Position numbers and translations under genes: made by a program
Notes under the pieces: generated by a model
The model's database searches: none
Told to the model about the DNA's origin: nothing
Seen by the model: the letters and a program-made list of their open reading frames with translations, nothing else
NCBI RefSeq assembly: GCF_014637405.1
Contig: NZ_BMEY01000005.1
Location: 1-64,000 of the forward strand
Reading direction: 5' to 3'
DNA length: 64,000 bases
DNA from: Ornithinibacillus halotolerans
GTDB lineage: Bacteria; Bacillota; Bacilli; Bacillales; Amphibacillaceae
Shown: positions 45,722 to 56,599 of the stretch, piece after piece
Numbering within the stretch: the stretch's first letter is position 1
How the letters are laid out: the number at the start of each line of letters is the position of its first letter

Positions 45722-47020
45722 TTAAAATAGTAGAAGTGTTAGATAAAGACCTACTAAAGTAATAAAAAGTATTGGGATAGTTAAAACAATCCCGGTTTTA
45801 AAATAGGTTCCCCATGAAATTTTAATTCCTTTTTGGGAAAGTACATGGAGCCACACTAAGGTTGCTAGTGAACCAATTGGCGTAATTTTTGGTCCTAAAT
45901 CCGAACCAACTACGTTAGCATAAACAAGCGCTTCTCTTAATACACCAGAAGTATTCGTTTCAGCAATGGCTAATGCATCAATCATTACGGTTGGCATATT
46001 ATTCATAATCGATGACAGGAAAGCAGCTATAAAACCCATTCCAACTGTAGCAACGAATAATCCTTGTTCAGCCACAGTTTGAAGAACACTTGCGAGCGCA
46101 GAGGTCAGCCCGGCATTTCCCAATCCATATACGACGACATACATTCCAATTGAAAAAATAACGATATTCCACGGAGCGCCTTTAATAACTTTTTTCGTAT
46201 TAACAGCGGCACTACGTCTGGCCATTATGATAAAGAATATAGCTATGGCCCCAGCAATAATAGATACTGGTAAATTTATGAATTCGCTACTAAAATAGCC
46301 AATTACTAATAATCCGAGAACATACCAAGAAAGGCGAAACATCTTTATATCGTTTATTGCTTCTTTCGGTTCCCTAAGTTTCGATAAATCATAATTCTTA
46401 GGGATACTTTTTCTAAAGTAGATTAGTAATACCGAAATGGTTGCAATTAGTGAAAATAAGTTCGGAATAATCATCCGCGAAGCATATTCAACAAATCCAA
46501 TGCCAAAGAAGTCTGCAGAAACGATATTTACTAAGTTACTTACAATAAATGGTAATGAAGTTGTATCCGCAATAAATCCACTTGCCATAATGAAAGGGAA
46601 TATCATTTTTTCTTTAAAATTCAAATTTCGCACCATTGCAAGAACAATCGGTGTTAGGATAAGTGCCGCTCCGTCATTCGCAAATAATGCTGCAACAACT
46701 GCACCTAAAATACTAATGTAAACAAACATTTTTATTCCATGACCTTTTGCTACCCGTGCCATGTGCAGTGCTGCCCATTCGAATAATCCAATCTCATCTA
46801 GTATTAAAGAAATAAGGATAATTGCGACAAAGGATAGCGTTGCATTCCATGTGATGTCAATTACTTCAAGAACATCACTGAATCCTACTACCCCTACTAA
46901 TAAGGCAATTACAGCTCCACCCATTGCGGACCAGCCAATGTTTAAGCCCTTTGGCTGCCATATTACTAGTACTAGGGTTGCAATAAAAATTAATATTGCG
47001 AGTATAAGCGTTGTAGACAA
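45722..47020 (-). CDS. arsB: Arsenite efflux permease ArsB
   Basis: 432 residues with about 12 membrane segments. Typical ArsB stretches include [35 protein letters not shown] and [15 protein letters not shown], and the C-terminal [19 protein letters not shown]. It extrudes arsenite/antimonite using the proton gradient. It follows arsR by 16 bases. Confidence 0.95.
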   Translation of the reverse strand: MSTTLILAILIFIATLVLVIWQPKGLNIGWSAMGGAVIALLVGVVGFSDVLEVIDITWNATLSFVAIILISLILDEIGLFEWAALHMARVAKGHGIKMFVYISILGAVVAALFANDGAALILTPIVLAMVRNLNFKEKMIFPFIMASGFIADTTSLPFIVSNLVNIVSADFFGIGFVEYASRMIIPNLFSLIATISVLLIYFRKSIPKNYDLSKLREPKEAINDIKMFRLSWYVLGLLVIGYFSSEFINLPVSIIAGAIAIFFIIMARRSAAVNTKKVIKGAPWNIVIFSIGMYVVVYGLGNAGLTSALASVLQTVAEQGLFVATVGMGFIAAFLSSIMNNMPTVMIDALAIAETNTSGVLREALVYANVVGSDLGPKITPIGSLATLVWLHVLSQKGIKISWGTYFKTGIVLTIPILFITLVGLYLTLLLF

Positions 47021-47035
47021 AATAATACCTCCAAT

Positions 47036-47380
47036 TTAACAACAAGAAATTCGTGTACCATTTTCTTCAAGTTCTTTTAATTTGTAATCTTGATTAGGTA
47101 ATTGATCAAGAATAGGTTTAATAAATGAATAATATTCATTTTCCTTATCTACGGAGTAAAATATCCATTGCCCTTTTCTTTCTTCCTTAACCAATCCTAA
47201 GTCTTTCAACTTACGTAAATGCTGACTAATCGATGGCTGACTGACTTGAAATATTTCAACAAATTCACAGACACAACAAGCTTGATTATCAATTAATTTC
47301 ATAATCGTTAATCTTGTTTTATCACCCAATAATTTTAAAATAACTGCAGCCTTTTCCATTTCAATGGTTGTTTGCAGCAC
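47036..47380 (-). CDS. arsR: Arsenic-responsive repressor ArsR
   Basis: 114 residues, winged helix. The metal site CCVCEFVEIF follows the alpha-3 helix, then the DNA-recognition helix SQPSISQHLRKLKDLGLV. A C-terminal CC pair is also present. It represses arsR-arsB-arsC until arsenite binds the cysteines. It is the first gene of the operon. Confidence 0.93.
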   Translation of the reverse strand: MLQTTIEMEKAAVILKLLGDKTRLTIMKLIDNQACCVCEFVEIFQVSQPSISQHLRKLKDLGLVKEERKGQWIFYSVDKENEYYSFIKPILDQLPNQDYKLKELEENGTRISCC

Positions 47381-47416
47381 ATCATCTCCTCCTTATAATT
47401 TCATTACAACATTAGC

Positions 47417-47436
47417 ATATAACTATTTGCTTATAT
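47417..47436. promoter_or_regulatory. ArsR operator
   Basis: ATATAACTATTTGCTTATAT is an imperfect dyad (ATATAA / TTATAT) typical of Gram-positive ArsR boxes. It lies about 37 bases before the arsR start and could also serve the divergent transporter gene at 47677. Confidence 0.65.
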
Positions 47437-47676
47437 ATACAATAAAATATTTCATTAAAATGTGACATTTAAAATGATGTTTTATTCAACAACCTGTATC
47501 AATAATACATAAAGCACGTTTAGCAATAATGCATGTATAATTATTGATGTCTATTTTACTTTATGTATTAAAGTTACAAACCAATAATATTTCTCAGTTA
47601 CTAAAAAACTTAAAGTCGTTACTCTGTGGTAAAATGGCGTGAATAACAGTTATCTTGTCGTTGGGGTGATTATGAA

Positions 47677-48629
47677 ATGGGTTTATTCGAAAAGATGTAT
47701 ACATTTATTATTTTCTTAGCAGTAATCATAGGCATAAGTCTAGGACAATTAGAACCAATAAGAACGAGTGCAGAGAGTTTTATTGTACCGTTATTAATAT
47801 CAATGCTTTATATTACCTTCTTACAAATTCCTTTTGAAGAAATAAGAAAGTCTTTTAAAAACTTAAAGTTCACATCTACTACAGTCATCATGAATTTTCT
47901 TTGGACACCTCTTTTAGCGTGGCTATTAGCTTTACTATTTTTAGGTGATAACCCTGCATTATATATTGGTTTTATCATGTTAATGGTTACTCCTTGTACT
48001 GATTGGTACATAATCTTTACAGGTTTAGCAAAGGGAAATGTTGCTTTATCAACTGCTATTTTGCCTTTAAATTTACTATTACAGGTTTTCTTACTACCCG
48101 TTTATCTTCTAATTTTCGGTGGAACTACAGGATTTATTGAACTTTCCTTTTTGGTTGAAAGTATACTGATTGTATTATTCATCCCATTAGCTTTATCAGT
48201 CTTAACAAAAGCATTATTGAAAAGTAAACAACAGTTCGCTAAAAATCTATTATCGAAATTAAGTGCGCTACCAATTATTTCTCTAAGCCTTGCAATCGTT
48301 GCAATGTTTGCTTCTCAAGGACAATTACTACTTGATAACCTAAATTTATTGTGGAAGTTAACAATCCCTATTCTTCTATATTTTGTAATAAACTTTATCG
48401 TTGGCCGGAAAATTGGGCAGCTTCTGAAATTCTCGCAATCTGATAAAGTCAGTTTGAATATGACCACTTTAGCTAGAAATTCACCTATAGCTTTAGCAAT
48501 TGCTATGACAGCATTTCCGGATCAACCTTAATTGCTTTAACATTAGTTATAGGTCCATTATTGGAATTACCTATACTTGCTATTATCACTCAGATTTTAT
48601 TGTTTATCTCTAAAGGTAAGACCACATAA
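47677..48629 (+). pseudogene. Arsenite-type bile acid:sodium symporter family transporter, frameshifted near the end
   Basis: The first 284 codons encode an arsenic-resistance BASS/ACR3-like permease with about nine membrane segments (TPCTDWYIIFTGLAKGN is the hallmark). A stop follows MTAFPDQP at 48531. The next frame continues the family C-terminus directly (IALTLVIGPLLELPILAIIT) to a stop at 48629. Adding one T at CCTTAA restores a full protein of about 316 residues. It is divergent from arsR and may share its operator. It is either a recent single-base loss or a sequencing error. Confidence 0.75.
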
Positions 48630-48636
48630 GAGAAAA

Positions 48637-48675
48637 AAAGAACACATCAAATTTTAGCTTATGATGCGTTCTTTC
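48637..48675 (+). terminator. Terminator after the frameshifted transporter
   Basis: AAAGAACACATCA and TGATGCGTTCTTT form a stem with one mismatch, followed by T-rich sequence. It supports 48629 as the original gene end. Confidence 0.6.
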
Positions 48676-48789
48676 TATTCTATCCTGTGTCTCCATATTA
48701 AATAAATTGGTTTACATCTTCTTTAAAGATTCTCCCTTTAATTATCGGATATATTTTAAAGAAGTGAAAATAAGTCGTTGAATGTACCA

Positions 48790-49160
48790 TTAACTGTTCA
48801 ACACATTAAAATCTGTTACAACAGGAATCCCTTTTGTTAATGCACCAGTTTTGTCAAAAGCAATCGCTTTTAAGGCACCCATTTCTCCTAGATAAATTCC
48901 GCCTTTGATAAGCACACCTTTTTTAGCTGCATTTCCAATTGCTGAAACAATTGAAATAACTAATGCACAAGGACAACCAACGACAAGAACAGCTTGCCCT
49001 TGATAAGCCCAAGTTCCCCAGCTCCCACCAAATAATAATAGGTGTATAATATTTTGCAAATTTATCTACAAACGCTTGAGATGGTGTGCGTTCATCTTGT
49101 GTTTCTTCTACAAGGTGAATAATTTTGGAGTTTGTTGTATTTCTAACTAGCTCTGTTACT
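48790..49160 (-). pseudogene. cadA-type cadmium/zinc P-type ATPase remnant
   Basis: The 3' part reads [10 protein letters not shown] and then [20 protein letters not shown] and [10 protein letters not shown], the P1B-2 ATPase core. Four residues normally after CPCALVIS are missing. Upstream, another frame reads [20 protein letters not shown] and [10 protein letters not shown], the preceding ATPase stretch, with a deletion and frameshift between. Both ends of the roughly 700-residue protein are gone. It is a decayed fragment of a cadmium-resistance gene. Nothing is visible in 49161-49418. Confidence 0.75.
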
Positions 49161-49418
49161 TAAATTCTTTTTGTATTCTTTCTTTTATTCTCTACTCTCT
49201 CCTTCTAGGTCAACTTTGTAGTTCTCCTTCCCTTTTCATTAAAATTTCAGAAGTGCATTAATCTTGGTGATTATTCCATAGTAGTAGCAACGAATGTTTA
49301 TTGTGTCAGATAGAGTTATACAACTTACCTATATATATGTAAATAATAGCAAGTACCTCTCCCAATTCAACTACTAAAAAAGAACCTACCCGATTTGGAT
49401 AAGTCCCTAATTTAATAA

Positions 49419-50060
49419 TTATTCTACTGATGACAATTCACTTTCCGTTACCCACTTGTGGTTTTTTACTTCATCTCCTGTATCAGTTGTTACAAAATCA
49501 ACCATATATACCGTTGTTTCTTCGGCAGAATCAATAACTGCATCAGCCCCGTTCATTCCTTCCATATGATCCGTATTTAAGGTCACCTCAGTACCCGGTT
49601 CAAATGGTTCTTCCCCGGCTCCTTCAATCTCCTCGTGGATGACCCATTTGTGATTTTCTACCGGTTCCCCACTGGTTGTAGGCGTGTAGGAAACAGTATA
49701 TACCGTGGTATCATATGCTCCAACGATTGTTGCCTCTGCACCTTTCATTCCCGGCATATGATCAGATTCAATTATAGCTTGGCTGCCAACCTCATAAGTT
49801 GGGTTATCCGATTTTTGTAAGCCTTCTGGGACTTCGCCAGTGCTAGAATGGTTCATACCAGAATGATCCATGCCTTCCATATCTTCGTTGGTATCAGATT
49901 CTTCCATATCCATTTCATTATTATTGGATTTCATGTCCATATTTTCTTCAGTACCTGATTCGGTTTCTGTATTTTCTTCTTCATTTGCACCTGTACATGC
50001 AGATAAGAAAAGCACTGTGAATATAGTTAATATCCCTATTAAAAATTTTCTACTTTTCAT
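49419..50060 (-). CDS. YdhK/DUF1541 family lipoprotein, probably copper-binding
   Basis: 213 residues. A lipoprotein signal ends LSAC. A Met/Asp/Glu-rich linker (about 40-75, with MEGMDHSGMNHSS) can bind copper. Two DUF1541 repeats follow, each with a D-H-M-x-G-M-x-G-A motif (ESDHMPGMKGAEA; NTDHMEGMNGADA) and NHKWV. The protein lies outside the membrane and probably sequesters copper. Single gene on the minus strand next to the copper operon. Confidence 0.8.
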   Translation of the reverse strand: MKSRKFLIGILTIFTVLFLSACTGANEEENTETESGTEENMDMKSNNNEMDMEESDTNEDMEGMDHSGMNHSSTGEVPEGLQKSDNPTYEVGSQAIIESDHMPGMKGAEATIVGAYDTTVYTVSYTPTTSGEPVENHKWVIHEEIEGAGEEPFEPGTEVTLNTDHMEGMNGADAVIDSAEETTVYMVDFVTTDTGDEVKNHKWVTESELSSVE

Positions 50061-50362
50061 TCAAACATTCCCTCCTAATTGAATTGCGCTTGCGTATATT
50101 CTAACCATCAAACTTGCAGATTATATGCAGATTTTTAGATACTATGAATCATTTTGATTCTAAGATAAACCATTCACAATTTATCCTAATTTTGATAACA
50201 AACATTATCAAAATGCTCTTTATATGCTATATTTTACCTGAATATCGATATTTTCATTTAGAACACAACCTACACTTTGAAAATTTAGTTATTCAAGTAG
50301 CTTTAACCTAATAGGCAATTATCGTGTGTTAAGTACTAGACCATTTTATTCATGTTGCATGA

Positions 50363-50398
50363 AAAAAGCTGATTTTCCAAATTGAAAATCAGCTTTTT
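50363..50398 (-). terminator. Terminator of csoR-copA-copZ
   Basis: Perfect 15-bp stem AAAAAGCTGATTTTC (50363-50377) / GAAAATCAGCTTTTT (50384-50398) with a 6-base loop, just downstream of copZ; T run on the minus strand. Confidence 0.85.
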
Positions 50399-50409
50399 AC
50401 AATATTTTA

Positions 50410-50619
50410 TTAAGCTCCCACATCGTAGCCTTGTTCTTCAATAGCTTCTTTCATGGCATCAACATTTACTTTCGATTCATCAAAAGTAACATCTACTTTG
50501 CCAGCTTCTAAATTAACTTCAGCAGAGGATACACCATCTAATTTTTTCAATGCACCTTCAACTGACATTTTGCAATGACCACAAGTCATACCTTGTACAT
50601 CTATTGATTTATTTTCCAT
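50410..50619 (-). CDS. copZ: Copper chaperone CopZ
   Basis: 69 residues, one heavy-metal-associated domain. GMTCGHCKMSVEGAL holds the Cu(I)-binding CxxC. It ferries Cu(I) to CopA in the cytoplasm. Last gene of the csoR-copA-copZ operon, 29 bases after copA. Confidence 0.93.
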   Translation of the reverse strand: MENKSIDVQGMTCGHCKMSVEGALKKLDGVSSAEVNLEAGKVDVTFDESKVNVDAMKEAIEEQGYDVGA

Positions 50620-50648
50620 ACTGTTTTCACCTCCTTTAAAGGATGTTT

Positions 50649-53033
50649 TTATAACTTCACTCGTTTTAGACGGAGTGAGTTAGTAACTACACTTACAGAA
50701 CTTAATGCCATTGCTGCACCAGCAATCCAAGGCGCAAGTAATCCAATAGCCGCAACTGGTATTCCAGCCGTATTGTAGCCGAAAGCCCAGAATAGATTTT
50801 GACGGATATTTCGAATGGTTGCATGACTGATTTTAATTGCCTTCGGTATAAGCAATAGCTCACCGCCAAGAATCGTTACGTCAGCAGCTTCAATAGCCAC
50901 TTCTGTACCAGTCCCAATGGCAATACCAATATCCGCTATAACAAGTGCAGGTGCATCATTCACACCATCTCCAACCATTGCAACTTTCTTACCTTGTTCT
51001 TGGATCTCTTTTACTTTAGCTGCTTTTTCTTCAGGTAATACTTCAGCGATTACCTGATCAATTCCAACTTGTTTTGCTATTGCTTTGGCTGTTCGTTCAT
51101 TATCACCTGTTAGCATAAACACTTCTATTCCTAAATCTTTCAATTGCTTAATAGCTTCTGGAGCCGTTTCTTTTATAGTATCTGCAACAGCAACTGTTCC
51201 CCGGTACTCACCATCAATAGCAATCAACATCGCTGTCTTACCATCTGTTTCATAATTTATTAATTTTTCTTCATAACCTGTTGTATCAATTTGATGATCA
51301 TTCATTAACTTTCTATTACCAACAAGAATGTTTTTTCCAGAAATTGTTGCTTCAATACCATGACCGGGTATCGCTGAGAAATGATCTACATCCAAGAAGT
51401 CGATGCTATTCTCTGTAGCGTATGCCACAATAGCTTCTGCAAGTGGATGTTCGGATCCTTTTTCTGCACTAGCCAATAATTGTAATGTTTCTTCGTCACC
51501 TGAAAAATCTGTTACTTCCGGCTTTCCTTTTGTGATTGTACCAGTCTTATCAAGCACAATTGCTTCTAATTTATGTGTCCCTTCCAGATGTTCTCCACCT
51601 TTAAATAAAATTCCACTTTCTGCTGCTTTTCCTGTTCCAACCATAATTGATGTTGGTGTTGCAAGTCCTAAAGCACATGGACAGGCAATAACAAGTACAG
51701 CAATTGCTGCAACCAAAGCAGGTTCTAAATGACCCGGTTGTACTAAAGTAATCCATATAATAAAAGTAAGGATAGCAATACCGACCACTATCGGAACGAA
51801 ATAACCTGAAATAACATCTGCTAATCGTTGAATTGGAGCCTTTGAACCTTGGGCTTCCTCCACGACCTTGACAATAGATGCAAGGGCCGTATCTTTGCCT
51901 ACTTTTGTTGCTTCCATTTCAATGGAGCCATTTTTATTAATAGTAGATCCAATTAATTTTGCTCCTGAATCCTTTTCAATTGGAATTGATTCTCCTGTAA
52001 GCATGGATTCATCAACCGATGTTCTTCCTTTTACAACCATACCATCAACAGGTATCTTTTCTCCCGGCTTGACAATTAAGTGATCCCCAACGACAACTTC
52101 TTCTACAGGAATCATTAATTCTTTACCATCTCTAATTACACGAGCTTCTTTTGCTTGTAAATTAAGCAATTTTGATAAAGCATTTGTTGTTTGACTTTTG
52201 GCTCTCGTTTCTAAATATTTACCAAACAAAATTAACGTAATCAAAACGGCACTCGTTTCAAAGTATAGATGTGGCATATATTCTGGATTGCCAATAGTCT
52301 TGAATGCTTCGTATAAGCTAAAGAAATAAGCCGCACTTGTACCTAATGCAACAAGTACATCCATGTTTGCTCCACCATTACGTAGGTTCTTATATGCTCC
52401 TTCATAAAATTGCCATCCGATGATAAATTGAACGGGTGTTGCTAAAGCAAATTGGAACCAAGGATTCATGAATATATCTGGTATACTCATTCCTAATAAA
52501 TGAACAAGCATCGTTAATAATAATGGTGCAGATAGGACAGCAGAAATAATTAATTTCTTCTTCATATTTTTTAATTCTTTTTCTTTATATGTTTGTTTGT
52601 CTTCGGCTTTTGCCTTTGGTTTTGCATCATAACCAATATTTTTAATTTTATCAATTAGGTCTTTTACATCAACGATTCCGGGATTATATTCAATAGCCGC
52701 ACTTTCTGTCGTTAAGTTTACAGTTGCAAGTTTCACTCCTTCTTGTTTATTTAATACCTTTTCAATACGGTTAGAGCAAGCTGCACAAGTCATCCGAAAG
52801 ACATCTAGTTCTGTTTTCTCCGTTAGAACACCGTAACCAACATTCTCTATTTTTTCCGATATATCCTCAATAGAGGTTTTTTCTGGATCATAATCTATCG
52901 TTGCCTTTTCTGTTGTTAAATTAACTTGGGCCTTGACCCCATCCATTTTATTCAAAACCTTTTCAACACGATTAGAACAAGCTGCACAGGTCATCCCTGT
53001 TACACCAAGTGTAGTATGATTTGTTTCACTCAT
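50649..53033 (-). CDS. copA: Cu(I)-exporting P-type ATPase CopA
   Basis: 794 residues. Two N-terminal metal domains ([30 protein letters not shown]), eight membrane segments, TGES actuator motif, transport motif [10 protein letters not shown], phosphorylation site [11 protein letters not shown] of SEHPLAEAI and GDGVNDAP are all intact. It pumps Cu(I) out of the cytoplasm. 13 bases downstream of csoR. Confidence 0.95.
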   Translation of the reverse strand: MSETNHTTLGVTGMTCAACSNRVEKVLNKMDGVKAQVNLTTEKATIDYDPEKTSIEDISEKIENVGYGVLTEKTELDVFRMTCAACSNRIEKVLNKQEGVKLATVNLTTESAAIEYNPGIVDVKDLIDKIKNIGYDAKPKAKAEDKQTYKEKELKNMKKKLIISAVLSAPLLLTMLVHLLGMSIPDIFMNPWFQFALATPVQFIIGWQFYEGAYKNLRNGGANMDVLVALGTSAAYFFSLYEAFKTIGNPEYMPHLYFETSAVLITLILFGKYLETRAKSQTTNALSKLLNLQAKEARVIRDGKELMIPVEEVVVGDHLIVKPGEKIPVDGMVVKGRTSVDESMLTGESIPIEKDSGAKLIGSTINKNGSIEMEATKVGKDTALASIVKVVEEAQGSKAPIQRLADVISGYFVPIVVGIAILTFIIWITLVQPGHLEPALVAAIAVLVIACPCALGLATPTSIMVGTGKAAESGILFKGGEHLEGTHKLEAIVLDKTGTITKGKPEVTDFSGDEETLQLLASAEKGSEHPLAEAIVAYATENSIDFLDVDHFSAIPGHGIEATISGKNILVGNRKLMNDHQIDTTGYEEKLINYETDGKTAMLIAIDGEYRGTVAVADTIKETAPEAIKQLKDLGIEVFMLTGDNERTAKAIAKQVGIDQVIAEVLPEEKAAKVKEIQEQGKKVAMVGDGVNDAPALVIADIGIAIGTGTEVAIEAADVTILGGELLLIPKAIKISHATIRNIRQNLFWAFGYNTAGIPVAAIGLLAPWIAGAAMALSSVSVVTNSLRLKRVKL

Positions 53034-53046
53034 AACAATTCCCTCC

Positions 53047-53361
53047 TTACTTAGAAAACTGCTTCATGACATTCAATAATTCTTCAATGGTTTCCTTACC
53101 TTCACCTTGTTTGATAGCATCACTAACACAATGTTTAATATGTCGTTCCGTGATAGAAAATCCTACATTTTTTAATGCCGATTGAATGGCACTTATTTGT
53201 ACTAAAATATCTACACAATAACGATCATCTTCCACCATTTTCTGTATTCCACGAACTTGACCCTCAATTCGTTTTAAACGATTAATTATTTTTTGCATTT
53301 CATCTTTTGTTCTTGGTTTACTCGGATGATCATGTAAGAATTTTTCCTCCAAATGAATCAC
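53047..53361 (-). CDS. csoR: Copper-sensing repressor CsoR
   Basis: 104 residues, four-helix DUF156 family. Copper ligands Cys in DRYCVDIL and the H-x3-C of RHIKHC are present. Apo-CsoR represses copA-copZ and, given the second operator, probably copB; Cu(I) binding releases it. Confidence 0.93.
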   Translation of the reverse strand: MIHLEEKFLHDHPSKPRTKDEMQKIINRLKRIEGQVRGIQKMVEDDRYCVDILVQISAIQSALKNVGFSITERHIKHCVSDAIKQGEGKETIEELLNVMKQFSK

Positions 53362-53384
53362 TTCCTTATCTTTATATATTTACG

Positions 53385-53401
53385 ATACCCCCGTATAGTA
53401 T
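53385..53401 (-). promoter_or_regulatory. CsoR operator before csoR-copA-copZ
   Basis: On the minus strand ATACTATACGGGGGTAT, a pseudo-palindrome with a central G tract as in known Bacillus CsoR sites. It differs at two positions from the site before copB. Confidence 0.85.
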
Positions 53402-53610
53402 TATTGTCAATGGATAAACTTTATATTTTGTTATATTTCCCCTATTATTTAACAATCACATTAAAACGCACTTTCTATTAATATTTTGAGATTCTCTTTC
53501 TTCATTATTACCTTTGATTAATATTTGCTGAAATCTGCACAAAAAATGGACATATTTTTTATATGTTATTTAATGGATAAAACTATTAAGGGCAAAGTGA
53601 GTGAATAAAT

Positions 53611-54336
53611 ATGTTCGATCTTTTTAATGAAATAGCCATCATGCTAAATGGACCACTTCAGCAAATTGCATATGGATATGAACACATACCGCTACTATTT
53701 GCATTTTTTCTTGGGTTAATTGGCGCAGTTGCTCCCTGTCAACTTACAGGTAATATTAGTGCAATGACTATTTATGGGAATAAATCATTAATCGAAAAAG
53801 TCCCTTGGTTACACGTATTTCTATTTGTTTTAGGTAAAATATTCGTTTTTTCAATTATTGGTTTAGTGATTTGGTTACTCGGAAAGGAAGTACACAGTAC
53901 TCTTACACAAATGTTCCCGATTCTAAGGAAATTAATAGGACCATTACTTATACTAGTTGGTATATTTATGCTCGGATTATTTAGTTGGAGGAAAACCGGG
54001 AAAATGTTTAAAATCCCTACTAGGCTTAGAGACAGCTATCTAGGAAGCTTTTTAATGGGTGCAAGTTTTACGTTAGCATTTTGCCCTACTATGTTTGTAT
54101 TATTTATACTAACCTTAATGCCAGTTGTATTAGAAACATCATATGGATTTGTATTACCTTCTGTATTTGGAATTGGAACCTCTCTCCCACTTTTATTAAT
54201 TATTTTTCTTATTTGGTATTTTGGGGCAAGTGGGATTATATTAAAGAAAAGCAGAAAAATAGGTTCACTCGTTCAGAAACTTGCAGGGGTTATTATTCTT
54301 GTTATTGGTATTCTGGATACTTTAACTTACTGGTAA
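53611..54336 (+). CDS. DsbD/CcdA-like six-helix membrane protein
   Basis: 241 residues with six membrane segments in two repeats. The paired motifs APCQLTGN (about 40-47) and AFCPTMF (about 153) each place one cysteine in a membrane helix, as in DsbD/CcdA thiol-electron carriers; the family is sometimes annotated as sulfite exporter or cytochrome c biogenesis. It likely passes reducing power out of the cytoplasm, perhaps to the copper proteins nearby. It is the first gene of an operon with the sensor kinase 14 bases downstream. Confidence 0.75.
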   Translation: MFDLFNEIAIMLNGPLQQIAYGYEHIPLLFAFFLGLIGAVAPCQLTGNISAMTIYGNKSLIEKVPWLHVFLFVLGKIFVFSIIGLVIWLLGKEVHSTLTQMFPILRKLIGPLLILVGIFMLGLFSWRKTGKMFKIPTRLRDSYLGSFLMGASFTLAFCPTMFVLFILTLMPVVLETSYGFVLPSVFGIGTSLPLLLIIFLIWYFGASGIILKKSRKIGSLVQKLAGVIILVIGILDTLTYW

Positions 54337-54349
54337 AAGAGGGCGGGTT

Positions 54350-55729
54350 ATGTTTAATAAATTATCCTTAAAAATTGGACTATTATTCTTTGTATTCATG
54401 TTAATTATCGAGGTTTTTGTTTATTTTATTCTATATACAAATATAGCAAATGAACGTATTGATGAAGTAATGAATAGTTTATTAGCTCGTGCCAATACAC
54501 ATAGTGCTGTCTTGGAAAATAACTTTAATTCATCCACGTTGGAGCATGTTGCTATCATGGAGTCAGAATCGGAATTTGCTGTTATTATTACCGATGCCAA
54601 TGGTAACATCATCATTAATTCCGATCCTGTCGAAAAAGAAATGTTTGAAGTAATTGATCATACGGATTATAAGGATATACCCAATTTAGGAAAGGTAGTA
54701 GAACAACGTTGGTCGGAAAGACAATATATAGCAGTTGATAGTCCCATTACGATTGATGAAGAACATCAAGGGCATGTCTTTATGTTTGCTAATACCAATA
54801 TTGTAAAAAATATGGTTAATCATTTGAGTGATCAATTTGTCATAGTTGGACTAATCACCATTGTTTTAACAATCTTTACCGTTTTTATTCTTTCTCGTTT
54901 TATTACGTTACCATTAATGAAAATGAAAGAAGCAACGGAACAACTAAGCAAGGGGAAAACTCAAGTGGAATTACATAAGGAACGAAAAGATGAACTAGGA
55001 GAATTAGCTGGTTCTATCATGAGGTTATCAAGTGATCTTGAACGATTAAAAAGTGACAGAAATGAATTTTTGGCAAGTATCTCTCACGAACTTAGAACGC
55101 CATTAACCTATATAAAAGGGTATGCAGATATCATAAGTAAGCAAGACATAACAGACGAAGAAAGAAAGGAATATCTGGATATTATACGTGAAGAAACAGA
55201 GCATTTAACAGTCTTGGTTAAAAATTTATTTGACCTAGCTAGAATGGATGAAAATAAATTTGTAATTAACCGAAAAAATATTATCTTTAGACAACTAATT
55301 CAAACGATTGAAGAACGAATTGCTCCAGTATTAGAAGAAAAAAATATTACACTTTCTTCTTCATGCCCAGTAAATATCATAGGTAATATTGATCCCGATA
55401 GGATCCAACAGGTATTATTGAATATACTGGATAATGCCAGAAAACATACACCCGAAGGAAAGTCTATATCATTAGAAGTAACCCAGAATGAAAGAGAAAT
55501 TACTATAACTATTTTAGATGAAGGAGAAGGAATTCCAAAAGAGGAATTACCTTATCTATTTGAACGGTTATACCGTGTAGAAAAATCGCGTTCCAGAGAA
55601 AGTGGCGGAACGGGATTAGGATTAGCTATTGCAAAGGAAATTATAGAATCCCACGGAGGGACGATTGAAATTGAAAGTGAACTTGGGAAAGGTACAAGGG
55701 TTATTATTCAATTAGCAAGAGGTGAATAA
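54350..55729 (+). CDS. Sensor histidine kinase, probably copper or envelope responsive
   Basis: 459 residues. Two membrane helices (about 5-27 and 160-180) enclose an extracellular domain of about 130 residues. HAMP, then HisKA with SISHELRTPLTYIKGYA (phospho-His) and the HATPase motifs NILDNARKH, DEGEGIP and GGTGLGLAIAKEI follow. It senses an extracellular signal and phosphorylates the regulator downstream. The stop overlaps that gene by 8 bases. Neighbouring copper genes suggest copper or thiol stress as signal, by inference. Confidence 0.88.
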   Translation: MFNKLSLKIGLLFFVFMLIIEVFVYFILYTNIANERIDEVMNSLLARANTHSAVLENNFNSSTLEHVAIMESESEFAVIITDANGNIIINSDPVEKEMFEVIDHTDYKDIPNLGKVVEQRWSERQYIAVDSPITIDEEHQGHVFMFANTNIVKNMVNHLSDQFVIVGLITIVLTIFTVFILSRFITLPLMKMKEATEQLSKGKTQVELHKERKDELGELAGSIMRLSSDLERLKSDRNEFLASISHELRTPLTYIKGYADIISKQDITDEERKEYLDIIREETEHLTVLVKNLFDLARMDENKFVINRKNIIFRQLIQTIEERIAPVLEEKNITLSSSCPVNIIGNIDPDRIQQVLLNILDNARKHTPEGKSISLEVTQNEREITITILDEGEGIPKEELPYLFERLYRVEKSRSRESGGTGLGLAIAKEIIESHGGTIEIESELGKGTRVIIQLARGE

Positions 55730-56411
55730 AATGGTTAAAGCTCTGTTAGTAGATGATGAAAAACGAATGCTAGATTTATTAGCATTATATTTGAGACCAT
55801 ATAATTACATATGTAAAAAAGCTATTAGTGCAAAAGAGGCATTATCGTTTTTAAAAGAAGAGACTTTTGACATTGTACTTATCGATATTATGATGCCTGA
55901 GATGAATGGTTGGGAATTATGTCAAGAGATAAGAAAAGATTCGGATATCCCCATTATCATGGTAACCGCTCGTGAACAGAAAGAGGATATTATTAAAGGC
56001 TTAAAATTGGGTGCAGATGATTATGTAACAAAACCGTTTGACGGGGCTGAGTTATTAGCAAGAATAGAAGCTGTATTACGTAGAATGAAACCTGCGAGGA
56101 AGATTGAAGTAAATGATCTTTTATGGAATGAAGATGAGTTTGAGTTGTCATATAAAACTAATACAATAAAGTTAACACCAAAGGAATTTACCATGCTAGG
56201 TTATTTTATGAGAAAACCAAACCAAGTGTTTACTAGGGAACAATTAATTGAATTAATTTGGGGATACGATTCACACACAGAAGGAAGAACGGTTGATTCC
56301 CACGTACGGAACATGCGAGATAAAATTCGTCAATCTGGATTTCCAATCGATGATTATTTAAAAACTGTTTGGGGTGTTGGATATAAATGGGTAAACAAGC
56401 CTTCATTATAG
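55722..56411 (+). CDS. OmpR-type response regulator
   Basis: 229 residues. The receiver domain has the acidic pocket VDDEKR and the phospho-acceptor D in VLIDIMMPEMNGW, T in MVTARE and K in VTKPFD. A winged-helix DNA-binding domain follows (PKEFTMLGYFMRKPNQVFTR; GRTVDSHVRNMRDKIR). Partner of the kinase upstream. Possible targets are the copB and resA/ccdA-like genes that follow. An ATG at 55731 (VKALLVDDEK) is an alternative start. Confidence 0.9.
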   Translation: MNKMVKALLVDDEKRMLDLLALYLRPYNYICKKAISAKEALSFLKEETFDIVLIDIMMPEMNGWELCQEIRKDSDIPIIMVTAREQKEDIIKGLKLGADDYVTKPFDGAELLARIEAVLRRMKPARKIEVNDLLWNEDEFELSYKTNTIKLTPKEFTMLGYFMRKPNQVFTREQLIELIWGYDSHTEGRTVDSHVRNMRDKIRQSGFPIDDYLKTVWGVGYKWVNKPSL

Positions 56412-56416
56412 GAATA

Positions 56417-56453
56417 AAAAGGTCTTTAATACAATTATAAAAGAAGACCTTTT
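56417..56453 (+). terminator. Terminator of the two-component operon
   Basis: AAAAGGTCTT (56417-56426) / AAGACCTTTT (56444-56453), perfect 10-bp stem with T-rich tail, 6 bases after the regulator stop. Confidence 0.8.
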
Positions 56454-56495
56454 GTTTTGACACAAATCTTTTACATAAAATCATAGCCTTATTCA

Positions 56496-56512
56496 ATACT
56501 GTACAGGGGTAT
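56496..56512 (+). promoter_or_regulatory. CsoR operator before copB
   Basis: ATACTGTACAGGGGTAT matches the csoR site (ATACTATACGGGGGTAT) at 15 of 17 positions. It is followed by AGTATGATATAGTATGG, a likely -10 region. It lies about 90 bases before copB. Confidence 0.85.
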
Positions 56513-56599
56513 AGTATGATATAGTATGGATAGAAGGATGAATAATACAGAAAATAATAGGAAATTCATCTAAATATCCATACCAAAGGAGGAGTAATA

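Noticed and set aside
50700-53000. Internal plus-strand ORFs within copA and other large minus genes
   Set aside because: Shadows of strongly coding frames, without start sites or family features.
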